The notes under the pieces were generated by a model, which did no database searches, was not told where the DNA came from, and saw only the letters and a program-made list of their open reading frames with translations. Made by a program: the position numbers and the translations under genes. DNA of 64,000 nucleotides. It comes from Dipteris shenzhenensis. Taxonomy: Eukaryota; Polypodiophyta; Polypodiopsida; Gleicheniales. Where the stretch lies: assembly GCA_047967505.1 (NCBI GenBank), contig CM106539.1; one strand, 5' to 3'. Positions 35,834 through 46,161 of the stretch are shown in pieces (position 1 is the first letter of the stretch; every line of letters begins with the position of its first letter).

Positions 35834-35857
35834 GATGCAAATAAAGCAAAATCCCAA

Positions 35858-36504
35858 ATGCTAGTGCCTGCAAGAGAGAATCACAACAAATACCAGGTGC
35901 ATCCAAATGTGTGTGCCATAATAGACTGAAATATCAACAAAAACTCAAAGCTCAAAGCATCAAAAGATGCATCTGACTCATGTGCATATACTATGCATCC
36001 ATATGAGCAAATCTGACCCAAAAGAAAATGCCAATAAGTGCCAAATGACTCAAGCATAAACACTGTCCACTGGCATATGCATCAATAATATCTCATCCAA
36101 GAGAGCATAGCACTATCAGTGCATCATCTGCAATGTGTCAAAGCTGTCCCTCAGCATAAAATAACATCCATGTGCAAAGCATCCATAAAAAATAGCATCC
36201 CACAAGGCAATTTGGGCCTATTAGCGCATCCAATAAGGACTGTAATGCATCCAAATGGCCTATAAATCATCCACTGCAACCCAATGCATACCACGAACGA
36301 GCGCACACTGCTCAAACTGCAACTAGAGTGATATGCATAAGGTATGCTCAAGAAATCATAGTCCCACGGTAATGACCGCTACTGAAAATAGAACCTGAGA
36401 TGCCTCAAAACATGAGCGCCATTGCATAATCGGACTCAGCAAGAAAATCTGCAAATATCTCTCTTCTGCCAGAACTCCAAAATCCCAACCGATGAGTGAG
36501 AAAT
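35858..36504. other. sequence upstream of the copia gag, no gene
   Basis: This stretch should contain the 5' leader and LTR of the copia element. It is rich in 'gcatcc' and 'atgcat' words but shows no match to the presumed 3' LTR. No reading frame is convincing. Confidence 0.4.
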
Positions 36505-36945
36505 GGGAGTCAACACGTCATGCAAGCTTCACATACATCGGGCAGATCTGAAATTTCTAGTAGGTCTACAATCATTCCACTTTTATGCATCTCCTTCAAA
36601 GAACTAAGGTCTAGATGACCAAACCTCTCATGCCACAGCTTAATATTCTTCACATCCGCTTGAGCATTGAAAGCTAACAGTTCCTAAATGTTGTTGCACT
36701 GTGTACCTTTACCAACGACCTTTCCTTGAAGATCTAGGATCTATGCACCATTCTTATCGAATTGGACTTTGAGGTCCCGATCCGTGATTGCAAAAATGGA
36801 CAACAAGTTCCTCTTGATATCTGGCACATAAAGAACATCGGACAACTCTTTTACAACTCCATCTGACTTGAGAGCAATCGTACCTTTTCCTTTGCTGGAC
36901 ATTTTGCATCATTGCCAGCTACTACTACGATGTCATTCCCTATTG
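36505..36945 (-). pseudogene. second Ty1/copia fragment (protease tail and pre-integrase domain)
   Basis: On the minus strand the sequence reads KGKGTIALKSDGVVKELSDV, then LYVPDIKRNLLSI, then LWHERFGHLDLSSLKEMHKSG and DVCEACM. This is the end of a copia protease region followed by the GAG-pre-integrase zinc domain. Stops interrupt it at A*ILDLQGK and NI*ELLAF. It differs in sequence from the element at 31.7-35.9 kb, so it is a separate family member. Confidence 0.8.
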
Positions 36946-37238
36946 GCTGTAGAGAGATCTTTGCCAATATTTGGACAGATATGGTACACACTATGATGGC
37001 CATTTGGGTGACCATGCAGGGATCGTCCTTCCAGGAGAGTTACTTTTCTTAGAGATTGGAGAGACTCTCCCTTCTTTGCTGAGACTTCTACAGGGTTGAG
37101 TTGGCATTTTCAGCCTCTGGTTTCTTTCTACCTCATTCCTCTGAGGTGTTTTTTATTACATGCTTAGCATGTTGTATTTCTACACAGAGCACGAGTTTCT
37201 TTCTTACTTAATAGAAGTCTCTTTTTTGCAAAAAAAAA
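36946..37238 (+). mobile_element. LINE 3' end, 5'-truncated, with A tail
   Basis: A plus-strand stretch with no LTR-type features ends in 'aatagaagtctc', a T run, 'tgc' and an A run at about 37228-37238. Copia-like minus-strand sequence lies immediately left of it. It looks like the 3' end of a non-LTR retrotransposon inserted in or beside the copia fragment. The left boundary is approximate. Confidence 0.5.
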
Positions 37239-37566
37239 GAAAGTACCTCTGGGGGACACATAGTCAGAACCTCCATGATCCAAAGATTCAGAGGAACTCA
37301 AAAAAGGGGATAGCTCCTCATTAGATATGATTGTGATACTGTTGGAGGGCGGTGAATCTACAATTGCTCGAGGGCGTTTGGAAGTGCCCTATGGTGTATA
37401 CCTACCTAGCACCGTGGTCATCTGTGATGCATTTGCTAAGTGATGCCATTGAGGGTGGTCTTGATCCTATTCCTCGGGTTTCCTGAGTCAAATGAAACAC
37501 GGCTGTTTTTTTGGATGCCTCCCCAGGACACTCACTTCCTTCTGAATAGCCTTGGATTTATTTTGA
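37239..37566. other. unassigned stretch, possibly copia linker
   Basis: On the minus strand a mostly open frame reads LGRYTP, then GTSKRPRAIVDSPPSNSITI and LDHGGSDYVSPRGTF. This Ser/Pro-rich, hydrophilic composition is like the spacer between copia integrase and RT, but I found no diagnostic motif. Confidence 0.3.
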
Positions 37567-38400
37567 ATGACTGCAGGTGCACACATTAATTGGCATAAAT
37601 CCAATGGTTTTTGGATTTGCGATGATGACACCACGGATTGGGGTAATGATATTGGCTTCACTTGGCTACAGAGGGGCATCTTCGTCAGATATTTGGGCTG
37701 CCAAGTTGGGGTGGGCATCTCTCCTTCACAACAGTTTACTCTGGTGTTGGAGAGCATCAAAAGAAAGCCCCTTTTTTGGAGCTCAGCCAAACTTGACTTG
37801 GCTTCTAGGGTGGTGGTGGTTAACCAGGTTCTTCTAGCCACAGCATGGTTTGTATGCTCTTGTTTGCACCTCCTCTAGAAAGTGTCTCAGTCAGGGAAGA
37901 GGGGTGATGAATAGAGTAGCTCCTGCCAATACATAGCGGAATTATGATGCCTACACTCTCTGAGAAGGCAGCAACGGACCCTGGCATTACAATCAACCTT
38001 GTGCAATGGAGTGACAAGACAGGCGGCGTGAGTGGAAAGATTTTGATCAAAACTCTTTGGCAAATGAGGAAGGTACCATAAAGCAAGGCAGCCATGGCTT
38101 GCTTTGCCATGGTGGGCGGGATTGATGAGGCGAGGACTACACTTTGTTGAATGCTCGCTCACAGAGGAGCTCGAGGATGGGATCACGTCCTTCATTAAAT
38201 GCATGCATCTTAAGACCTTTAGGAGATCTATAGTTTTTGGCCTGCCCTTGTGGGGAGGTCTTAGTAATGAAAACAAGCTGGGAGAAACAAAATTGGTCAT
38301 GTATTTTTTGGAAATTCTTTTGGTCTTTTTTGGCAGCTCAAGAGGGGCTATTTAATTTGGATAGATTTCAATTGGGAACTCGACTCTAACTGCCACAATC
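37567..38400 (+). pseudogene. LINE reverse transcriptase fragment
   Basis: The frame at 37567-37878 reads AGAHINWHKSNGFW, VRYLGCQVGVGISPSQQF, then IKRKPLFWSSAKLDLASRVV and VNQVLLATAW. This is the thumb-side region of plant LINE (L1-type) reverse transcriptases, where RYLG and SLAGR..L.N.VL are typical. After a stop at 37879 weak similarity may continue in shifted frames to about 38400. No active-site FADD is present, so only the C-terminal half of the RT remains. Confidence 0.75.
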
Positions 38401-41400
38401 ATGTTGTAGTTTCTTTTTAGATAGAATTCATGCCGAGCAAATCCAAGAGCTTGAAGCTCAAATATCGGATTACTCCATTGTGGTGGTCATCATCACTAGC
38501 CTCTCTTCACTAGCGAAGAAGTCTCGAGACTCATCGTCCACAGGGGCAAAAACATTTTTCACATTCCTTTTCTGCAACGTCCTTGGAGTAGATTTCATGG
38601 GATTCTCTCTCCAAGATACTCCACTAGGTAGCTCAAATCCATATTGAAGCATAAGACATGGTAGACTCGTGATGCTTCAAAACCTAATCCTCATTGCAGG
38701 CTATGATCTCTCTAAGGTAGGACTCTTCTCATCTCTAAAGAAGATGCATTTGAGACTGCTGCTTTTGATTTTTGGATTTGGGAAATTCACTTCAACTATG
38801 CCTTGGCTCTTCGAATCAGCATGGTTGCGTTTGGTTAATGGGGGGACATCATGCACAGCCCTCGATGGAGGAGTTGCGATAAACAATCCACTGTATTGGC
38901 AATAACTTACTTTTTGCACTTACTGTGCACTTGAATTCTCAGCTAGTTGTATAAGCTTTTAGATGACAAACCATTTCTAGAGGAGAACAGAAAAGATCCA
39001 TCTCAAGATCAAGGACTTCGCTTGTATCCAACCATGCCCAATCTATGTCTTGGGCAGGTCCTTTTGTTGGGAGCTGAGATAAGGCAAGACTCTTGGAGAT
39101 TTGTATACTCTCAGATAAGGTAGCAATGAAAAATTGTCCTCATCAGCAACACTTCCACCAACAAAAGTGAGGGCTTCTCGAAGCATTTTAGATTCTCTAT
39201 CCCTGTGTTCTTTATCTCTTCTTAGAAGATTTGGCCTATTTTCCTCAATCCCAACAAGACCTCCGTCTCTTTCTGCTCCCTATTATTGTTGGGATGTCTA
39301 CAAGCCAAAATAAAATTTAGAGAATGGAAATGTACTCACTAAAAGAACGTTACATAGTTAGTCACAAGATGCAACATAAAATGAAAAAAGGAGAGAACCG
39401 ATCTTTCAGGTGTATATGGTCTATACAGCCATTGAACAAGCTTCGGTGACAACCGGTGGAATTACTTGTGTATTCATGCCATCTTTTCCTTTGAATCATG
39501 AAACATGAAAGTAGGCATGTGGACTGTGTATTCATGCCATCTTTTCCTGTGGATTGTGTATTCATGCCATCTTTTCCTTTGAATCATGAAACATGAAAGT
39601 AGGCATGCCAAACATCCCAAAATGTTTGGTTTCCAAAGTTTGCTGGATTTTGATAGATAAACTTGAAACTTGTTGGGAATGCCTATGAACCTCCACACTC
39701 GAAAATACTTCTTGAAACATGATGTCGTTAAAGTGTTGGTGTTTTAGGTTTTGAGTGTTTCTGAATGGCACTCAAATCAACTGTAGCAAATATGAATAGA
39801 CTCTCGAGAAATTTTGATGGGGTATTTGAGCAAAAGTGTATTGAACATCTTCCATTTAGGGGCAAGTAGGTCTTATTATAGAGCTGACGGGCTTGATGTT
39901 CAATCACAAGGCAATCCAATCGAGAATATTGGTATGCAAATTGCCCTCTTGAGATAAGCTCGCTAAGTGGAGAAGGGATAATGCAAGGCACTTAGGGCTA
40001 CATTCTCAAAATTTAAGGCACCATATGGGAAGAAATCTTTAAGTTCATATACACAAGTAACATGACCCATCTACGATGGGTTAGAGACCTGCTTCGCCGT
40101 GTCTCAAAGTTGAGATCATAGGTTGCCTTTAATTCGAGGAATAAATACAAAGGGATTGCTATTTTGTATGGGACTCAATCTTTCCATGTTGAAACTTGAT
40201 TTTATGAAATATAAGTTAAAAATCCAAACATGTTTACAAAAGAATCATAAAAAACGTAGCATTGGTAATGTCTGAAAACAAAGTGAAAGAAAAGCAAAGA
40301 TGCCCCCTTCCCACCCTTTACCCAAACATATTTACAACTTAGAATAATAAAAAACCTAGTCGGCTTTTTTCAAAAGACAAAAATGGTGTTGGTCGTGCCA
40401 GAAGATTAAAATAAGGTGAAAGAAAAGCAAAGATGTGTGATCTCCTATCATTTACCCTATGGGGTATCTAATTGCAACCTGATAATAACATCAATGCCCC
40501 AACATACCTCTATAATTTCCTTGATTTCATGCCCTACTTACCTCCTCCTCCTCCTGATTCGGGTCCTTGTCCAAACTTAACCTCACCTATCTTGCTTCAT
40601 AGAAATGCCAAAAAAACCCTTCCTAGGGGCTCACAATCGCAGGTGTGGAGTCGTGGATTGGAAGCCAAAACTGAGTGGATGTAGAACAAATTGTGCAACA
40701 AATGGGTTTACAACCATTACAAAGTGATGGAATGTTGGGTAAGGAGTCGCCCTCCCCCCCCCTCCCTCCCTCTCTCTCTCTCTCTCTCTCTCATTTAGAA
40801 TTGCACCCTTCCATGGTTGAATGCCCTAGCTTTGTATTGAAGAAGTAATGAATCTTGTCACATCATGTCTATAATCATCCTTGATATGCCTTAACAAGCA
40901 TAATACCATCAATTTCAAATGGGTCAATACTTTCACGAATATTGGTATTGCTATGTAGTCATGATCAAGTGTTGTAGTATTTTGGGAAATGACAATGTGT
41001 GGAACTTAGAGTCTAAATTGTTGGACAATTTTTGTTGCATCAAGCATGATTTTCAATGGGTACATTGATGAGGCCAGATGCAGCAAGGACTAAGTGCAAT
41101 CTTGCATCAATACTCAATGCTCATCTCCTTCAACTTCCAATTATCTCCCCTAATATTTTTTAACTTGTTTTTTCAAATTCTAATTTTCTCCCCTTATTTT
41201 TTTGCTCACAAAATTGTTCTTGGCTCGGGTAATGTACTCAATCTACAGGTTGATGCTCATTAAAACAAAGCAAAAACCTCTGAAAGCTTTTAAGGAGTTG
41301 GCCATCAAATCCAGTTCCTACTTATTGTTCACCATTATAATTCCAACTAATTATATTATTGGTAAGTAAGAATATATGTAATTCCTATGTACTTGTTCCT

Positions 41401-41741
41401 TTTGAGACTACTCAAGAGTTTTGATTTTCTTGCATTGTACGATGATGATCCTTTTATTGTTTTGTGTAAAAAGTGAGAAATTTATTAACAAAAGGAAAGT
41501 GCATCAGTACTATCCTATGTGGCTTTACCTATCTAGTGTCTCCTAGCCATCATAGCAACCCACGGGCCCATCGTTTTTCTTAAATCATTCAAAGTACAAG
41601 CCTGTAGACTTTTCCCATTTGCTAAGGCTATTCACCAACATCTTTGTAGTGTGGTGGGAATTCATCCCACACCATGCCGTGATTATAAAAATCTAGTGCG
41701 ACAATTCTTGGGGCAGACAGACAAAATAGTATCACACACTG
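38401..41741. other. non-coding interval
   Basis: No gene is recognised. It contains a short tandem repeat at 39467-39607, a weak duplicate containing 'tgaaagaaaagcaaagatg' at about 40288 and 40418, and a C-run plus (CT)n tract at 40756-40793. Confidence 0.45.
39467..39607 (+). repeat. tandem repeat around 'tgtgtattcatgccatcttt'
   Basis: The unit starts at 39467, 39525 and 39555. The first and third copies extend through 'tttgaatcatgaaacatgaa' to 'gtaggcatg', whereas the middle copy is short. All are on the same strand. Confidence 0.85.
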
Positions 41742-42651
41742 ATGTCAATTTATGATGAATTTTCCACTGTATTGGATTCTAAAGTAAACAACTCCAAAAC
41801 AATAGCTTTAATGCTGGATTGGGAGGCTACCTTAGCTTGGATTAGTGAGTATGGATTTAAGATCATCTATCCTAGCAAAATATTTCGATATCTGCATTGT
41901 CCATTAGGGATTGGTTTGACCATGAAACAACGTAGGCAATGGTTTGCCGAAAGGGTGACCCAAAAATTAATGAAGTGGGGTTGAGTCACCGTTTTTAAGC
42001 ATGTCCTATCCTTGATGATGGTGTATGGGTCTACTGTGCTCCCATTTTCTCAAGCATCATTCGCAACTCTAGATCGAGCAACAAGATTTATGATTTGGAA
42101 TGAACAATGGCACTCCTTCTCTTGGGTGTTCATGACTACATCGAAGGAACTAGGGGGCTTGGGATTGGAATCGTTTAGCGACATATGCCATAAAACTATG
42201 CAGCAGGTGGGTCTTAAAACTACACACGAATCAACCATGGGCAATTTTGGCTTGCTATTGGATTGAGCAAATGGGAGTATTGGGTTTGTAAGAGGGAGCA
42301 CTCTCATGGCAAGAGGTATTACTTTCCCCTTTCCCGGTGAAGCTGAAGCAATCAGAGCTCCTTCGGCAACATTCTCTTGGTTGAACACAATCTAGCCTAC
42401 CAACTAGACCTTGATATGGCAAAGTGATCTGCGTGGCTAGGATAATTCAAGAGGCAAGGCTTTAGCGCGTATCTCATGCAAAGACTTCAATTTGCTTTCT
42501 AATAGTGATATTCCACTATTAACTCAGCCAGCGTGGGAGAAATGGGCGCCTCGCGATTCGGTATGGCATATGGAAAGCTTCAACTGTATCTTTTTATTGC
42601 TTTTTCTTCGATTTAATACAAATTCCCATCTTTTGAAAAAAAAACAAGAGG
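41742..42651 (+). pseudogene. 5'-truncated LINE with RT C-terminal region and A tail
   Basis: The frame 41742-41984 reads SKVNNSKTIALMLD, YPSKIFRYLHCPLGIGLTMK and WFAERVTQKLMKWG. After a stop near 41985 the frame 42012-42266 continues with FATLDRATRFMIWNEQWHSF and SKELGGLGLESF. Both are standard blocks downstream of the RT active site in plant LINEs. The copy ends in a run of nine A at about 42641-42649. The catalytic half of the RT and the endonuclease are absent, as is usual for 5'-truncated insertions. It is a different subfamily from the fragment at 37567. Confidence 0.8.
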
Positions 42652-43784
42652 CACAAGGTGCCGGGCACACTGCCCTACAGAAAGAGGGAGACAGGGAGAG
42701 AAGAGAAGCAAGAGTCACTAAGGTTCAATGCACCCTGCTATCGTGCCCATCAACAAGTTACACGAGCAGACAACAAGTGAGGTTAGAAGCAAGAAACAGC
42801 AGTAGTTGAAATGTCAATATCAAGCAGAATCTTCCACCCAATAGATGACAATCTCAAGAACATGCGGGAAGGAAGTAGAGAAAGAGATCCAAAAGGACAC
42901 GAAAGTCCAACAAGAGAAGGATTGGAGAGGAATATAGGCTACATAGAAGCATGCATGCCTTTCCGCAAATCCACGATTCTCCAAGTCTCCATAAGAGCTC
43001 CAACCTCATGAGTACTGTGTAGCTGCTTTTGTTTTGCTTCAATATTTGCTGCTGACTTGTCTAGTCTGCTACTGCTGTTTGCTTACTGTCGCTTCATTCG
43101 GTAGCTACTACCCTTCGCTTTGCTTGTGTACTATGTGCATGATGACAAAACATAGTCAAATTCTGTTTCCCTGTCCTATTGCCTAATCCTAACGCTTTCC
43201 GTCTCAAAATCTCTTCTAGGGGTCTCATTCCCCCTTGACAGACTCATCTTTGGTTCTCCATGGTCAATTTCCTTTTGTACATCAGCCTGTGCTTTCCTTA
43301 AGCCCCCCGTTTGAGGATATAGAGAAGTCCCTGATGCTTCTGAAGGCCTTCCAACCAATGTTGCCTAGTCGAATATTCGGGTCTATCCTTTGTAGCAAGG
43401 TTTAAGCCAGAGTTCATGCTATCACCCACACTCACTTCCATAACTACATCTTCATGATCGTAAGTTGTCTTGACAGAATTGCCGATGCTCCCATCCCTAG
43501 AATTATCACACATGGACTCATGATCCCAGGGGGCATCGGCATCGTTGGCTGCATTGCCTTCCTTAACTCTCAACTGAGTCTCGTCGTCCAAAGACTGAGG
43601 TTCTACATGAGTAAACGAATCGAGCCTCTCTACCACTTACGGCAGGACAAATCCTCTCCAACAAAGCATCTCTCGTTTCTCTTCTTGGTCAGACCTGCAA
43701 ATTGGTTGATCACGAAAACTTTGCTCCTCTTAGTAACTCTGCTTTAAATGGGCACTTGGGAAAGCAACTTTCTCGTTGCTATAG

Positions 43785-43804
43785 ACTGCCCCTAGCGGGG
43801 CAGT
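43785..43804. repeat. perfect palindrome, 8-bp arms
   Basis: The sequence actgcccc, tagc, ggggcagt forms a hairpin with 8-bp GC-rich arms and a 4-base loop. It has no poly-T tail, and I assign no function. Confidence 0.7.
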
Positions 43805-44516
43805 GCTAATAAATAAAGTAGCTTAACGAACCCTGGTGTTGGCGAAAGCTCTCAGGGTGGTTACACACCGCCACCCCGATGCCCAAACTCTCCCTTTCGC
43901 ACAGAGCCCTTTACACATTGCCGCCCAGACTCTATACCTGCAACTCTTGTGAAATCCAATAGTGAGGGAGAGGCATTAAAAAGCTTCAGCCTGCCATTGG
44001 TTCTAACTCCTGGATGGAATTGAGTGGGGCTTGGGCAGCAGGGAGCTCCCTCGCCAAGGAATGAAGGAAAAGAGGGCGAGCAAAGCATTCAATGCTCCCA
44101 AAAGTTTGACGCCCGATGTGTAACCAACTTACGCTCGCCAAGCCCAAAAAAAATATGTGATTGGTCCATTTTTGCTAAAGCGGGTGTCCGTCTCTCAATG
44201 TGTAACCAACCTAAGGCGGGTTTCACATGCGGGCAGACACCGATGCAAAAAGTGAGTTTCGTCCAATAAAAGATCACGCTAGTCATCGAAGGCTTTCACA
44301 TGGGGCAGACACGGCTCTCCAAAAAATGAATTGGCATCCTGGTCATGCTCGGCCTCCCGACCACACCCCAACTTCCTGTGGTGAAACTAAGATTGCGCAT
44401 TTACAAATTTAGTCAAAACTCGTCCCCGTGGAGTGAAAACGTATGTTGATGGACCTTCATGGACACTTCAAAAATAAACCGGACACCGATTTCCAGGGGC
44501 ACCTAAGAAGCATAAG

Positions 44517-44590
44517 AGTACATTCCGACCTTTAGCCAGCCCAACAAAAATTCTTAGTACATTCCGACCTTTCGCCAGCCCAACAAAAAT
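44517..44590 (+). repeat. 39-bp-period tandem duplication
   Basis: The unit 'agtacattccgacctttagc' continuing 'cagcccaacaaaaat' occurs at 44517-44550 and 44556-44590 with one substitution. Confidence 0.9.
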
Positions 44591-46161
44591 GCGCACTCAC
44601 TGCAGCTTTTCAAGTCGCAGTGGACAGGAGATGTTCCCACGATTCAACCACTGCACCAGATGAAATGCTTAATCACCTGACGAGCAGGCTTGATTCTGAC
44701 AGCCCAGCATTAGGATTGGCACGAGGGGAGGCAAATGCCCGGGGAGAATGCGGAAATACCCATCTCCAACGGGGCGCTGCACGATTTGGTTGGCGTGTCG
44801 TGAGAACCAGCAGGGCTTTGCAGATTTTCAGCGGTTTTGAGCATTCCCGCTCACGCGAGAACGTCCTCTACGGGAGGATTCGGCGATGACGATCAAATCA
44901 GCTTCCCTTACCAGCTCTTGCGCACCATCTCCCTTGCTTGTTGCGTACTCGAGTGCAGCTCCCTAACCAGAGTGCAAAGGCAGCTCTACCTGCCTTCATC
45001 TTCCTTCCATATAGAAAGCTTGACGCAGAGAACTTGCAGAGCCTGAACATCATTTGCCTGCACATCAATCCAAAGCCCCTGATCATCTCTTGGAACGAGG
45101 ACGGCAGCAGCGACGCCTGCAGTTCACCAGTTGAACACATACGTAAGTTTCAGGCTGGGCAATCCTGGAAAGAGTGTTTTTCGATCTGATTCTGTTTACG
45201 GGGTCTGTGTTGATCGGTACTTCAGTTCTGGACACGAGAAATGTCCTTATCGTTGAGTGGATACGGGTGCTTGATTTCAGGGCTTTCAAAAGATAGTGCC
45301 TGATCGGTGGGAGTTCCAGGAAAGGAGAAAGACAACAAGACATCAGCACAACATCGACTCAGACTTATCAGTGGCTCTGGCGAAGCACAAAGAGTCCATG
45401 AGCCACAATGGCGATGAGAAAAGAGTGGAGATGCTAGCAAGGGATCTCAGTTTTTCTATGGTTTTTGGTTCACGTACGGTTTCGGTGAAGCAATGATGCA
45501 ATCTTAGATTGTTCGTTGGAGTATTGTCAGACGGCAAGTGACGCTCATCAGGCGAGGGGATAGAATCGTGTGTTGCTACGCAGCTTGCCCCGTCTCTTCT
45601 GGTGCACGGACTTTCTGCATTGCATTTGGCTTCATTCTCTGTCTTTCACCACAGTTTTTCATTTGCGACTGCTGTGAGATCAGTGCCTTCAATTTCCCGA
45701 TTCCTGACTGCAAATCATATCGTGCGGCTCTAACCATTTCAGGAAACCGTCCCATGGTAAGTGTCCATTCTCTCTGATAAGAATCCCAGACTGCCTCTTC
45801 TGCAATTGAGTGGTTCTTTCTTGTTATTGCGCTCTGTACTAAAAAACGTAGTTGTTCTATTCTTATAAAATTCAGAGATGTCATTGTAGACGGTGAGGAC
45901 ACAAGAGGAGTAAAATACTCGTGGGAGAAGTTTGTCTCTGAAATTCATGTGAGTAGGGTGGAGACGTCAGGACTTGGATTAGCAATTCATGACATAGGTG
46001 CAATACAGCAAGGGAGCTTCTTCGACTGCTGTAGGATTGTGTTACATTTGTCTTGCTGAAGCACTGCTATTGCCATGGTGTCTATTTTTGCAAAAGGTCT
46101 TTGGACAGAGAAACACGCGAAAGCGTCTAGTGATTTTAAGAGCTAGTTAAAGTATATTCAA

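Larger units (their letters stand above)
31553..35857 (-). mobile_element. Ty1/copia retrotransposon, nearly complete internal region
   Basis: The element reads right to left, with gag at 35833-34890, then protease, integrase, reverse transcriptase and RNase H, ending at 31769 just before the presumed 3' LTR. The order protease-integrase-RT-RNase H defines copia. A matching 5' LTR and an unambiguous tRNA primer site were not found right of 35857; the best candidate is a weak TGGTATTTG near 35893. Confidence 0.88.
42652..46161. other. interval with no recognised gene, less AT-rich
   Basis: Several short frames occur (for example 43298-43636 minus, 44938-45189 plus, 45538-45777 plus) but none shows a domain I recognise. 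The composition from about 43,800 to 45,700 is less AT-rich than the flanks. It includes a 20-bp perfect palindrome (43785-43804) and a 39-bp tandem repeat (44517-44590). A diverged host gene cannot be excluded. Confidence 0.4.
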
